DNA from: Chitinophaga sp. HK235
GTDB taxonomy: Bacteria; Bacteroidota; Bacteroidia; Chitinophagales; Chitinophagaceae
Assembly (NCBI RefSeq): GCF_018255755.1
Contig: NZ_CP073766.1
Location: forward strand, 7,128,501 to 7,192,500
DNA length: 64,000 nucleotides
Direction: 5' to 3'
This document shows, in pieces, positions 9,186 through 17,788 of the stretch. Under the pieces are notes generated by a model. It saw only the letters and a list, made by a program, of their open reading frames with translations. It ran no database searches and had not been told where the DNA came from. A program made the position numbers and the translations under genes. Position 1 is the first letter of the stretch; each line of letters opens with the position of its first letter.

Positions 9186-9425
9186 ATGGAACAGCTATTT
9201 ACAATACTGGCAAAATACGCTTATGCCGACAGCCCCGCAAAGGAGATTACGCTGGAAAGCCCTATCAACACATTGGGGATAGACTCACTGAAGTTTTTGC
9301 TACTGCTGATAGATCTGGAAGCGGGTGGCCTCATGGGTCCCCTGCAACCCGGTATGCTCAGTGATATCAAAACAGTGGGCGATCTGGCTAACCTCTGCAA
9401 AAATGCTAAAGAAGATAAAAAATAA
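9186..9425 (+). CDS. acyl carrier protein
   Basis: A 79-residue carrier protein with the phosphopantetheine attachment motif GIDSLKF; the modified serine is S34. Predicted helices before and after the serine fit the four-helix ACP fold. It is the first of two ACPs in the cluster and lies between the amidohydrolase (2 bp gap) and the GNAT gene (8 bp gap), so it probably carries the hydrazine-derived acyl unit rather than the fatty chain. It would need activation by a phosphopantetheinyl transferase, none of which is seen in the window. Confidence 0.88.
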   Translation: MEQLFTILAKYAYADSPAKEITLESPINTLGIDSLKFLLLLIDLEAGGLMGPLQPGMLSDIKTVGDLANLCKNAKEDKK

Positions 9426-9433
9426 ACAACACT

Positions 9434-9862
9434 ATGGATATAACATTGAAACTACTGACTACTGATGATGAAATCAGGTCATTCTTCAAAGTAATGAAAG
9501 AGCTGCGCGGTCATCTGAAGGAAGAAGAATTTCTGGATAATATCCGGGAACAGGAACAGCTGGCTGATTTCAAACTGCTGGGCGCTTATACCGACGGTGA
9601 GCCGGAAGGCGTGGCCGGATTCAGGATCAGCAAATGCCTGGCATGGGGTAAGTTCCTTTATGTGGATGATCTGGTAACCCTGCCTGTAGAGCGTTCCAAA
9701 GGACATGGTAAACGAATGATGGACTGGCTGATCGATTATGCCCGCCAGCAGGGATGTGCACGATTTGAGCTGGACTCAGGTGTACAGCGCTTCGGGGCAC
9801 ACCGGTTCTATCTGCGCGAGCGCATGGAAATATCCTGTCATCATTTTTCACTGATTCTATGA
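9434..9862 (+). CDS. GNAT-family N-acyltransferase
   Basis: A 142-residue acyl-CoA-dependent transferase. The central block LYVDDLVTLPVERSKGHGKRMMDWL is the acetyl-CoA-binding V-strand and pyrophosphate loop (motif A, R-x2-G-x-G/A-like 'RSKGHGKRM'), followed by ARQQGCARFELDSG and HRFYLRE, the typical motif B. In triacsin synthesis a GNAT enzyme succinylates the free nitrogen of hydrazinoacetic acid before loading. The position between the ACP and the C45-type gene supports a similar protecting step here. The acyl donor cannot be told from the sequence. Confidence 0.8.
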   Translation: MDITLKLLTTDDEIRSFFKVMKELRGHLKEEEFLDNIREQEQLADFKLLGAYTDGEPEGVAGFRISKCLAWGKFLYVDDLVTLPVERSKGHGKRMMDWLIDYARQQGCARFELDSGVQRFGAHRFYLRERMEISCHHFSLIL

Positions 9863-9872
9863 TCCATGTTTT

Positions 9873-11645
9873 ATGAAAGAAAATGAAACAGCCGGTTCCC
9901 GGACAAGCAGGGCCGTTCATAATACTACCGGATTCAGGTCCACAGAAGATATTATCGGCGCCTTTGAACACGACGGATATGAGGTAATTAAAATAGTGGA
10001 ATACGAAGGCGTCCGTGGCTTCATGGCGAAAAGCAAAACAGCTTTTAACTATGAAACCGGCGAACATAAACTCAGCTACTATGTGGAAGGCACTTCTTTC
10101 CAGATGGGGTATCTGATGGGATTGCTGGCACCTCAAACCGTGGAACGGATGGCTGTTGACTATGTGTACAATTTCATTCCCTGTATGCTGAAGCCGAACG
10201 GAGACCCTGAAAAATTCAGATTACTCTGGAAAGTGCTGTGGTGCTTTATTTCATTGGCTACCCGCTGGCTTCGCAGAAAATATCCGAAAGATATTCCTGC
10301 CATGTATGCAGAAGAAATGAAAGGGCTGGTAGCCGGCTGTAAAAAAGCTACCAATGGCAACACAAAAGTTACTTTCAATAAACTATGGAATTTAAATACC
10401 TCCTTCGATCTGATATTAAGTCTGACCTACACCAATTTCGGTATGTCAGAACTGGAGCGTTATGTTAAAAAGCGGCTGCCCTGGTTTAATCGTACCATGA
10501 TCATGATGCCGGCCTTCTGCAATGGTTTTTCGGTATTCGGAGCTGCCACTGCCAGCGGGAATGCGCATTACTTTGGCCGTGATTTTATGCTCAGCACCGG
10601 CAACGTGCTGGAGTTTACGGCGGCTATGATCATCTACAATCCTGTTGAAACATTCGACGGACGTAAGGCTGTTCCGTTTGTCAGTATGGCGGCTCCCGGT
10701 TTTGTAGGCTCCCTTGCGGCCATGAATAACTATGGTATCGGTATAGGCGTGAATACAGTGCCTGCGGCCAACTGTGCACCCTGCCGGCCGGGAATCAACT
10801 CTGTGCTGCTGGTGCGTCATTGTGCGCAATATTCACAAAGCGCACAGGAAGCGGTGTCCATCACAACGGAGAGCCAGCGCGGCGTATCCTGGTTGTATAT
10901 CGTTGCCGATGGTACCGCGGATAAGGCTGTCGTGATAGAGTGCGGCAAGAAGGAAACCCACACAGACTTCCTCAGTTACATTCCGGACAACCTGAAAAAA
11001 CTACTGCCGGACCAGGCCTTTCTGAAAGCACACCCATCTGATATCCCGCAGCAAATGGGACTCATGCAACGATGGAATGACTATCGTTATCCACAGGCAT
11101 ATATGTCTTTTAACAAACCTCTGTTTGAACATTTCAACAAACCATATACTGACTGGCAGTTTTCGGAGAAAGGTTATGTAGATAAAAAAGTGACCGATAC
11201 CGGTTGTCCTTTTACCTGGTACTTTTCACCGCAAAGAGAAGATAAAAAAGATTTGCTGCTGGTCACCAATATGTACATCATTCCGGAGATCCGGCTGGCG
11301 ATGATGAATGCCGCTACTGTCAAAAAGGCCAATCCTGCACAGGCCATCAAGATCGCGAAGACTACCTACGATGATGTGCAGTGGCGGTACGATGTACTGA
11401 ACGAAGAACTGCTGAACGCATACGGCAATATTGATCTGGCAGGCGCAAAGGACATTATCAGTTTCCTCCGGCCTGACGGAAAATATCCGGACTATACAGA
11501 GAAAAACCCTACCAGCAGTGATGGTAAGGTAAGAACGATCCAGGGGACTATTTCACTTTGTGACCTTAAAAAGAAAGTGATGGAAAGTCATTACGGTTAT
11601 TATGCTGATGCCTGGCTGAAACTGACATTGTCCCAATATTTATAA
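9873..11645 (+). CDS. C45-type Ntn-hydrolase / acyltransferase
   Basis: A 590-residue protein related to the acyl-CoA:6-aminopenicillanic-acid acyltransferase (peptidase C45) group. The likely nucleophile is C216 in PAFCNGFSVFGAATASGNAH, followed by YFGRDFML and, further on, VPFVSMAAPGFVGSLAAMNN and GIGIGVNTVPAANC, all in the order seen in this Ntn family. The first ~200 residues (EGTSFQMGYLMGLLAPQ, MYAEEMKGLVAGCKKA) match the N-terminal part of larger bacterial C45 homologues. If it self-cleaves, C216 becomes the new N-terminus. It is unusual in such a cluster and may form or cleave an amide bond in the product. There is no clear signal peptide. Confidence 0.72.
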   Translation: MKENETAGSRTSRAVHNTTGFRSTEDIIGAFEHDGYEVIKIVEYEGVRGFMAKSKTAFNYETGEHKLSYYVEGTSFQMGYLMGLLAPQTVERMAVDYVYNFIPCMLKPNGDPEKFRLLWKVLWCFISLATRWLRRKYPKDIPAMYAEEMKGLVAGCKKATNGNTKVTFNKLWNLNTSFDLILSLTYTNFGMSELERYVKKRLPWFNRTMIMMPAFCNGFSVFGAATASGNAHYFGRDFMLSTGNVLEFTAAMIIYNPVETFDGRKAVPFVSMAAPGFVGSLAAMNNYGIGIGVNTVPAANCAPCRPGINSVLLVRHCAQYSQSAQEAVSITTESQRGVSWLYIVADGTADKAVVIECGKKETHTDFLSYIPDNLKKLLPDQAFLKAHPSDIPQQMGLMQRWNDYRYPQAYMSFNKPLFEHFNKPYTDWQFSEKGYVDKKVTDTGCPFTWYFSPQREDKKDLLLVTNMYIIPEIRLAMMNAATVKKANPAQAIKIAKTTYDDVQWRYDVLNEELLNAYGNIDLAGAKDIISFLRPDGKYPDYTEKNPTSSDGKVRTIQGTISLCDLKKKVMESHYGYYADAWLKLTLSQYL

Positions 11646-11659
11646 ATAATGCTACCGAT

Positions 11660-13732
11660 ATGAACAATCGCAAAAATATCTTTTTTACAGGTGCTACCGG
11701 ATTTCTGGGTGGTTATGCCATCATTCACCTGTTACAGCATACCTCTCATCAGTTGTACTGTCTGGTGCGTCCGGGCCGGAATACGTCAGGGGAACAGCGT
11801 CTCAGGGCGAAACTGGAAAAGATGGAAGGCTTTGATGAAGAAGCCTATAACACCCGGCTTGTGGTGATTGAAGGTGATATTACAGAAGAAGGACTGGGCA
11901 TCGTAGAGCCGTTCCCGTATCATATTGATGAATGCTGGCATTCCGCTGCCGTATTGTTTTTTGAGCACTACCTTGAAAAGGAAACGATGCATGTCAATTA
12001 CGGTGGTACCCTGAATGTGCTGAAGTTTGTAAAGGAGCAACAGATACCGCTGTTGAATTTTGTGAGCACTGCCTATGTGTCCGGTGAGGCTAACGGCCTT
12101 ATCAAAGAAGCCGTGAGCGAACATGTACACAATCCGCATAATCCATATGAGAAATCCAAACGTTTTTGTGAAGCAGCTGTATTGGATGCACACAGGGAAT
12201 GGGGCCTTCAGTTCCGTATTCTGCGTCCGTCCATTATAGTGGGTGATTCCAAAAACTTTGTGGTGGATTCCAATTCCGGATTGTATGCCTATCTGTCTAT
12301 ACTGCTGAAGCTGAAAGACAAGATAGAAGCAAAGATGCCGGAGTATTTTAAATTCAATCCCCTGCGGGTGCTGATCAAGGAAAATGCTACCGTAAACCTT
12401 ATCTGCGTAGACCACGTAGCCGCTTTGATGGCAGCCGTATGTGAAAAACCGGAAACCATCAATGATGTGTTTCATCTCACCAATCCCAATCCTACACCAC
12501 TGGAAGAATATATCGATGTAATCGGTAAAGTGACCGGTATCAACGCATTTACGGTAGCGGACGAATCTGTCCTTAATACAGTAGACCATCTGTTGTTATC
12601 GGAAGAAGAGGTATTCAACTCCTACCTGAAAACTGTGCAGCACTTTGAATGTAATAAAGCATATGACATCTCTGGCATCGACAGGAATTTGCCACGGCTC
12701 AGCTATCAGGATGAAATGAATATCACGCAGAATGCCAAGGATAAATACGATGCTGATGAAAGGGTGCAGGCCAAACGTCTGAGGAGTGTGGTACACCGGC
12801 TCAGTGCTTCACAATTGTTACTTGATGGAGAAGAAGATCTGACCTATTATACCGGCGGTAACGGTCCTGTGATGGTGATTCTGAATGCATATGGCCAGAG
12901 TCTTGCATTCTGGGACTGGGCGGTGGAATCATTGTATGAACATTACCGCATTATTATATGGCCCATGCGTGGCACTTCTTCTCAGAAAGGTGGTGTGGCA
13001 CAGGTGTTTCCTGTACAATCACATGTTAATGATATCAAACAGATACTGGACAAGGAAGGGGTGAAGGAATGTTATATCGTGGCCTGGTGCACCGGACCCA
13101 AGATTGCGCTGCGCTTCCAGGAACAGCATCCTGCATATGTGAAATCTATGGTTTTCCTGAGTGGCTGCTTTAAGGGGCTGCCTCAGTTTGATATGTATCA
13201 TACCAACTATGAGCGTGATATGCAGGCGATCTGCAGTCGTGTAGATACACATCCTCATATAGCCGGGATAGTGATTGAAGCCCTGAAAAATGTACTGGTG
13301 AAGGAGAACAAAACAATTGCCTTCGCAGAACTGAAAGACGAAGACGGCAAAAGAGATTTGGTGGATGATATCCTGTCTCTTGTTAGTGAAGATATCAAAC
13401 CCATGGTGGTAGAGCCTTTTCTGATGCCTTCCAGTGTGCTGAACTATGCAAGGCAGCTGTTATTGCTGTGGAATGAAGATGTAACGTCACAACTGGAAAA
13501 ACTAAACATCCCTGTGCTGATGATCACCGGAACGGCCGATAATATTGCTTCCCCTGAAATATCGCAGGCCGCCGCGAAGCTGTCTGATAATGCCACCTGC
13601 GCTGTTATTGAAGGTGGCTCCCATTACTTGCAGTTTGATAATATTCAGCTGGTGGTGCCTATGATCAGGGACTTTATCAGCAGCACAGGCAAGTATCAGT
13701 TCAAACACGGGCTGGTAACCATTTGTGACTAA
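11660..13732 (+). CDS. thioester-reductase-like SDR fused to alpha/beta-hydrolase
   Basis: A 690-residue fusion. Residues 1 to about 370 form an extended short-chain dehydrogenase: TGATGFLGG at 10-18 binds NAD(P), and Y163-x3-K167 (YEKSK) is the catalytic pair, as in thioester-reductase and epimerase-like domains. Residues about 390-690 form an alpha/beta-hydrolase. Its nucleophile elbow reads AWCTG, so C477 replaces the usual serine; TGTADN and GGSHY supply the likely Asp and His. The reductase half may reduce an acyl thioester or a 3-keto group; bacterial ceramide synthesis uses an NAD(P) epimerase-type reductase at that step. The Cys nucleophile suggests acyl transfer or thioesterase chemistry. 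It lies 14 bp after the C45 gene. Confidence 0.8.
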   Translation: MNNRKNIFFTGATGFLGGYAIIHLLQHTSHQLYCLVRPGRNTSGEQRLRAKLEKMEGFDEEAYNTRLVVIEGDITEEGLGIVEPFPYHIDECWHSAAVLFFEHYLEKETMHVNYGGTLNVLKFVKEQQIPLLNFVSTAYVSGEANGLIKEAVSEHVHNPHNPYEKSKRFCEAAVLDAHREWGLQFRILRPSIIVGDSKNFVVDSNSGLYAYLSILLKLKDKIEAKMPEYFKFNPLRVLIKENATVNLICVDHVAALMAAVCEKPETINDVFHLTNPNPTPLEEYIDVIGKVTGINAFTVADESVLNTVDHLLLSEEEVFNSYLKTVQHFECNKAYDISGIDRNLPRLSYQDEMNITQNAKDKYDADERVQAKRLRSVVHRLSASQLLLDGEEDLTYYTGGNGPVMVILNAYGQSLAFWDWAVESLYEHYRIIIWPMRGTSSQKGGVAQVFPVQSHVNDIKQILDKEGVKECYIVAWCTGPKIALRFQEQHPAYVKSMVFLSGCFKGLPQFDMYHTNYERDMQAICSRVDTHPHIAGIVIEALKNVLVKENKTIAFAELKDEDGKRDLVDDILSLVSEDIKPMVVEPFLMPSSVLNYARQLLLLWNEDVTSQLEKLNIPVLMITGTADNIASPEISQAAAKLSDNATCAVIEGGSHYLQFDNIQLVVPMIRDFISSTGKYQFKHGLVTICD

Positions 13733-13748
13733 CAATAAATTAATACCT

Positions 13749-14870
13749 ATGGCAAACATCATGGTGAAAGAAGTAAACGATAGCAGACTGCTGGGGCAGT
13801 TTGTAGACTTTCCGTATCACCACTACCGGGAGTCTTCTTACTGGGTGGCGCCGCTTAGATCGCAGGCGCTCGCATGTTTTGACAAAAAAGCCAATCCTTT
13901 TTACGAGTCCGGTGACATGCAGTTGTTCATCGCTGTAGACAACGGAAAAGTGGTTGGACGAATTGCTGCTATTGAAAACAAAGCGCATAATATTCACCAT
14001 AATGACCGTACCGGTTTTTTCGGATTCTTTGAGTGTATTAATGACCGGGAAGTAAGCCGGCAGCTGCTGGACAGCGCTGCTGCCTGGCTGAAGAAAAGGG
14101 GGCTGGTGGCTATGAGAGGACCGGTGAGCCCCAGTACCAACCATGAGTCAGGGTTTCTGGCTGTTGGTTTCGATGATACACCACGTCTGATGATGCCCTA
14201 TTCTTTCCCTTATTATCTGGAGCTGATGGAACAGTGCGGACTTAATAAGGTAAAACAGCTGTGGGCCTACAGTATCTCCGGCGATAAAGTGCTGGCCAAT
14301 GATAAAGTAAGGCGGGTGGCCGACATCGCGCAACTAAAGTCAGGTGTAACGCTGAGGCCTGTACGAATGAAACACTTTCAGGAAGAGATCAATACCATCG
14401 CGGATATCTACAACAAATGCTGGAAGGACAACTGGGGATTTGTGCCTATTTCAGAAAAGGCAGCCTTCCTCATGGCCAAAAGTATGAAGAGCATTGTAGA
14501 GCCTTCGCTGATGCAGATTGCAGAGATAGACGGAAAACCCGTCGGCATGATTGTTACCCTTTATGATTATAATGAAGTGCTGAAGAAGGTAAAAGGTAAA
14601 CTCTTCCCGTTCGGCATCTTCCACCTCATCAATGCCAGAAAAAAAATCAGCTGGGTGCGTATGATGCTGATAGGCATATTACCGGAGCACCGCAAAAAAG
14701 GCATCGATGCTATCCTGTATTACCAGGCCAGCTTGATTGCCCGGAAGCTTGGTGTAAGCCGTTGTGAAGGCAGCTGGACACTGGAAGACAATGATGATAT
14801 AAACAGAATTGCCACGATGATAGGCGGTGAGGTTTATAAAAAATACAATATCTATGAAAAAGATATATAG
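13749..14870 (+). CDS. YghO-like GNAT-fold N-acyltransferase
   Basis: About 373 residues from ATG 13749; an earlier GTG at 13725 would overlap the upstream stop. The protein belongs to the two-lobed GNAT-like group exemplified by YghO: an opening 'FVDFPYHHYRESSYWVAPLR' block, GKVVGRIAAIENKAHN, GPVSPSTNHESG, and a C-terminal acyltransferase lobe with IGILPEHRKKGIDAILYY. As I recall, bacterial ceramide synthase (which N-acylates sphinganine) belongs to this same superfamily. Here it lies between a reductase and a GMC oxidase in a cluster that also has an oxoamine synthase, so N-acylation of a long-chain amine is the natural guess. The substrate is not shown by the sequence. Confidence 0.75.
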   Translation: MANIMVKEVNDSRLLGQFVDFPYHHYRESSYWVAPLRSQALACFDKKANPFYESGDMQLFIAVDNGKVVGRIAAIENKAHNIHHNDRTGFFGFFECINDREVSRQLLDSAAAWLKKRGLVAMRGPVSPSTNHESGFLAVGFDDTPRLMMPYSFPYYLELMEQCGLNKVKQLWAYSISGDKVLANDKVRRVADIAQLKSGVTLRPVRMKHFQEEINTIADIYNKCWKDNWGFVPISEKAAFLMAKSMKSIVEPSLMQIAEIDGKPVGMIVTLYDYNEVLKKVKGKLFPFGIFHLINARKKISWVRMMLIGILPEHRKKGIDAILYYQASLIARKLGVSRCEGSWTLEDNDDINRIATMIGGEVYKKYNIYEKDI

Positions 14871-17073
14871 CCGTCTTTTAAAAAAATCGGAGCAGCTGTT
14901 TCTTTCATGGTTGCTGCCTTCCAGCGAAAAGATAGAAGCATTGCATTATGCACTGTTCGACTTCTTCCTGCCTTACAAGGATGATAACGAAGAGGTCCGA
15001 GCAGCTATCGCGGAGGCGCGTATCCGGCAGTATGCGATGGCCAGGAAAAACCAGCAGCTGATGTGGATACTGCTTTTTATCTCCAGGCCAGCCCTGTTGC
15101 TGAAATCAGGATGGATCCGGTTTTATTTCCGGAATATGGAAAAGACAAAGGTGGACGATGCGGTGATAACAGCGGCAGTGGCTGAATGCAGGCAGTTTCT
15201 GTCTGGTCTGTCCACGACCTCATTTGTCAAGATGACTGATCTGCAAAGGAACCAGTTCCTGCAGCTGCTGACAAATTCACGGATCAATTTTTACCGCCGT
15301 ATTGGAGCTGGTATCAGGGCCTACTATATCGTGAATGTCTATAAAGGCAGGATAGGCCGGCTGTTATCCGGTATTGGTGATTTTAAGCAGGATGCTTTTA
15401 TCCCGGACCTGGACATTCCGGTGCCGGCGTTTAAAACGCCTTTGCAGTACGACTCCCGGCAGCGCTGTATTAGCGGGGAAATAGACTGTGTGGTGATCGG
15501 TAGCGGCCCTTCCGGATGTCTTGTTGCGGCTGAAATGCATAAGGCCGGCAAACGGGTGCTGATACTGGAATCCGGCTCTTTCTTCATCCCCGGTACTTTC
15601 GATGGCCGGGCCGGGTTGCAGTTCTATGAAGATAAAGGATTCAGGACTACCAGCGATGGAGGTGTCTTTGTGCTGAATGGCAGTGTGGTGGGCGGTGGCG
15701 CCACTGTTAACGTGGATATGGCTTTCGAGCCTATGATACCTTCTGTCAGCGGCCGGTTTGAGCGCTGGCATGCGGAAGGGATTATCGATGACAGCATCTG
15801 GACATCACCCCAGCTGAAAGCTGCACATGACAGTATAGCGCATTTACTGAATACCAGAGCAGTGGAACATAGTGAAATGAATGCACACAATAAGATACTG
15901 TATGATGGCGGCCTGCAGCATGGTCTTCGCCCTCATTTTTATAAACTCAATACTTATAAGCCCGGTGAATCTCCCTACAAACGGACCGATAAAAGAGGGC
16001 CTGTGGAGCATTATATCCTGGATGCCATGCAGGACAAACATAATCCTATTACGCTTATTCCGGATGCTCAGGTAGAAAAACTGGTCATCAAAAATGGTAA
16101 GGTAACAGGTATTGAATTCGAAGTGCGTGCTGCGGATACATTGCAGGGAATCATTGCGGATCCGTTCCGGCTGGGCCTTCCGCTCAATAAGCGTATCACC
16201 GTCAGCCCCCACGAGGTGGTGGTTGCCGGTGGTAACCTGGGATCTTCCGTGCTGCTGAAAAAATCAGGGCTGTCCGATCCGATGATCGGCAGAGGGTTTA
16301 TCATGCATCCTTTTATGCTGGTGCTGGGGCTTTTCGACCATATTGTGGATAATCATATCGGTACACAGTCATCCGTTTACATCAGTGACTATCTTACTAC
16401 AGACTACAGGAGGCCTGCAGCTGATTTTATGATTGAATCCGCCAGTGCCAGACCGGAGATCGCTGCGATGCTGTTGCCAGGGAATCCCGTACAGGTGCTG
16501 GATTGCGTTAAACAATACCGGTATCTCGGTGGCATCGGTGTATTGCTGATCGATGAAGTGAATCCGGAAAACAGGGTGGAGGTGAACGTAAAGGGAGAGC
16601 CGGAAATCTACTACAGACTGAGCGATAAGGACATAGAAAGGTTCAGGTATGGCGTAAAGGAAGCGATAGAAATTATGTTTAAAGGTGGTGCCCGGAAGGT
16701 GATTCTGCCGAGCTTTGAACGGCTGAGTGGAAGCGCGCTGGAGCCTACCGGCTGTAATATGCTGGATAGCATGGATCAGGCGGCAGATGTAGTAGCACGG
16801 CTGAACTTCAATGCCAATGAAACACTGTTGTTTGCCGCGCATATGATGGGAGGGGTGAAGATGAGCAGTGATCCTTCGAAAGGATGTATTGACAAACATT
16901 ACAGGGTGAATGGTGTGGATAACCTGTATGTGGCGGATGCCAGCGTGTATCCGTCTTCGGTAGGTGCCAATCCTATGCAGACGATCTATTCCACTGCAAA
17001 AATATTCGTGGACAACCATCTTCATAAAAGAAATCATATTGATCATGTTAATACTACAATGAGCTATGAATGA
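14854..17073 (+). CDS. GMC-family FAD oxidoreductase
   Basis: About 739 residues from ATG 14854, overlapping the upstream gene by 17 bp. FAD-binding GSGPSG at 216-221 follows a ~210-residue helical N-terminal extension; VGGGATVNVDMAF is the GMC signature, and the end carries AAHMMGGVKMSSDP (catalytic His region) and DASVYPSSVGANPMQTIYS. These enzymes oxidise alcohols to aldehydes or ketones, choline and long-chain alcohols being typical substrates. In this cluster it may oxidise an alcohol on a lipid chain or a head group. The extension resembles the small subunit region fused in membrane-associated GMC dehydrogenases. Confidence 0.82.
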   Translation: MKKIYSRLLKKSEQLFLSWLLPSSEKIEALHYALFDFFLPYKDDNEEVRAAIAEARIRQYAMARKNQQLMWILLFISRPALLLKSGWIRFYFRNMEKTKVDDAVITAAVAECRQFLSGLSTTSFVKMTDLQRNQFLQLLTNSRINFYRRIGAGIRAYYIVNVYKGRIGRLLSGIGDFKQDAFIPDLDIPVPAFKTPLQYDSRQRCISGEIDCVVIGSGPSGCLVAAEMHKAGKRVLILESGSFFIPGTFDGRAGLQFYEDKGFRTTSDGGVFVLNGSVVGGGATVNVDMAFEPMIPSVSGRFERWHAEGIIDDSIWTSPQLKAAHDSIAHLLNTRAVEHSEMNAHNKILYDGGLQHGLRPHFYKLNTYKPGESPYKRTDKRGPVEHYILDAMQDKHNPITLIPDAQVEKLVIKNGKVTGIEFEVRAADTLQGIIADPFRLGLPLNKRITVSPHEVVVAGGNLGSSVLLKKSGLSDPMIGRGFIMHPFMLVLGLFDHIVDNHIGTQSSVYISDYLTTDYRRPAADFMIESASARPEIAAMLLPGNPVQVLDCVKQYRYLGGIGVLLIDEVNPENRVEVNVKGEPEIYYRLSDKDIERFRYGVKEAIEIMFKGGARKVILPSFERLSGSALEPTGCNMLDSMDQAADVVARLNFNANETLLFAAHMMGGVKMSSDPSKGCIDKHYRVNGVDNLYVADASVYPSSVGANPMQTIYSTAKIFVDNHLHKRNHIDHVNTTMSYE

Positions 17074-17692
17074 TCAGGAATTTGTGCAATACAACCAGCA
17101 ACTTTTCAAGAAGGTAGCTCCTAACTACAAGTGGCTGGACCTGCTGGCATCCCGGTGTCGTGGTAAATTCTGCCGTTTTTTAGGGGATATACAGGGACTG
17201 AAAATATTAGATGTTGCCACAGGTACCGGCCAGCAGGCACTGGCAATGGCCAAACGGGGTGCTATTGTTACTGGTGCCGACCTGTCTGAAGATATGTTGC
17301 ATTATGCCATACGCAATGATAAGCGGGATCTGGTACACTTCGAATATGCCAACAGTACGGAGCTTCCCTTTGATAATGAGACGTTTGACATTACGGTCAT
17401 GTCTTTTGCACTCCATTGCATGACACATGATATCCGTATGGGCACGCTAAAGGAAATGATGCGGGTAACGAAAAAAGACGGTTTCATCGCTTTTATAGAC
17501 CATTGTAAGCCGTCCAAATCAATCGGTAAATTGATCTATTCCAATATTGCACGATTTGAAACACCCTTGTATAAACAGTTTCTGGACACGGATTTCAGGC
17601 AGGAGCTGCGTCAGCTGGATATTGATATAGTCAGGCATCATAAGTTCTTTTTTGAGACAATGCAGATGATAGCATGTAAATATTATCATTAA
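17066..17692 (+). CDS. class I SAM-dependent methyltransferase
   Basis: A 208-residue methyltransferase with the SAM-binding motif I LDVATGTG (D49 to G55), motif II GADLSEDML, and LPFDNETFDITVMSFALHC, the UbiE/Methyltransf_11 pattern. The start overlaps the GMC gene by 8 bp. It probably methylates an O, N or C atom of the cluster product; nothing in the sequence fixes the substrate. A hairpin follows 16 bp after its stop. Confidence 0.82.
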   Translation: MNDQEFVQYNQQLFKKVAPNYKWLDLLASRCRGKFCRFLGDIQGLKILDVATGTGQQALAMAKRGAIVTGADLSEDMLHYAIRNDKRDLVHFEYANSTELPFDNETFDITVMSFALHCMTHDIRMGTLKEMMRVTKKDGFIAFIDHCKPSKSIGKLIYSNIARFETPLYKQFLDTDFRQELRQLDIDIVRHHKFFFETMQMIACKYYH

Positions 17693-17707
17693 ATGAAATT
17701 TTTACAT

Positions 17708-17732
17708 ATCAAAGGAAAGTCTTTTCTTTGAT
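17708..17732 (+). terminator. hairpin ending the first part of the cluster
   Basis: Arms ATCAAAGGAA and TTCTTTGAT pair over about ten positions, one as a G-U pair, with a short loop, and T-rich sequence follows (GTTTGTTATT). It lies 16 bp past the methyltransferase stop, so genes from 17789 on may have their own promoter or depend on readthrough. Confidence 0.5.
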
Positions 17733-17788
17733 GTTTGTTATTCAATCTCAAATGTTCCCAAAATAAGACCTTCAAAAAATACCACACA

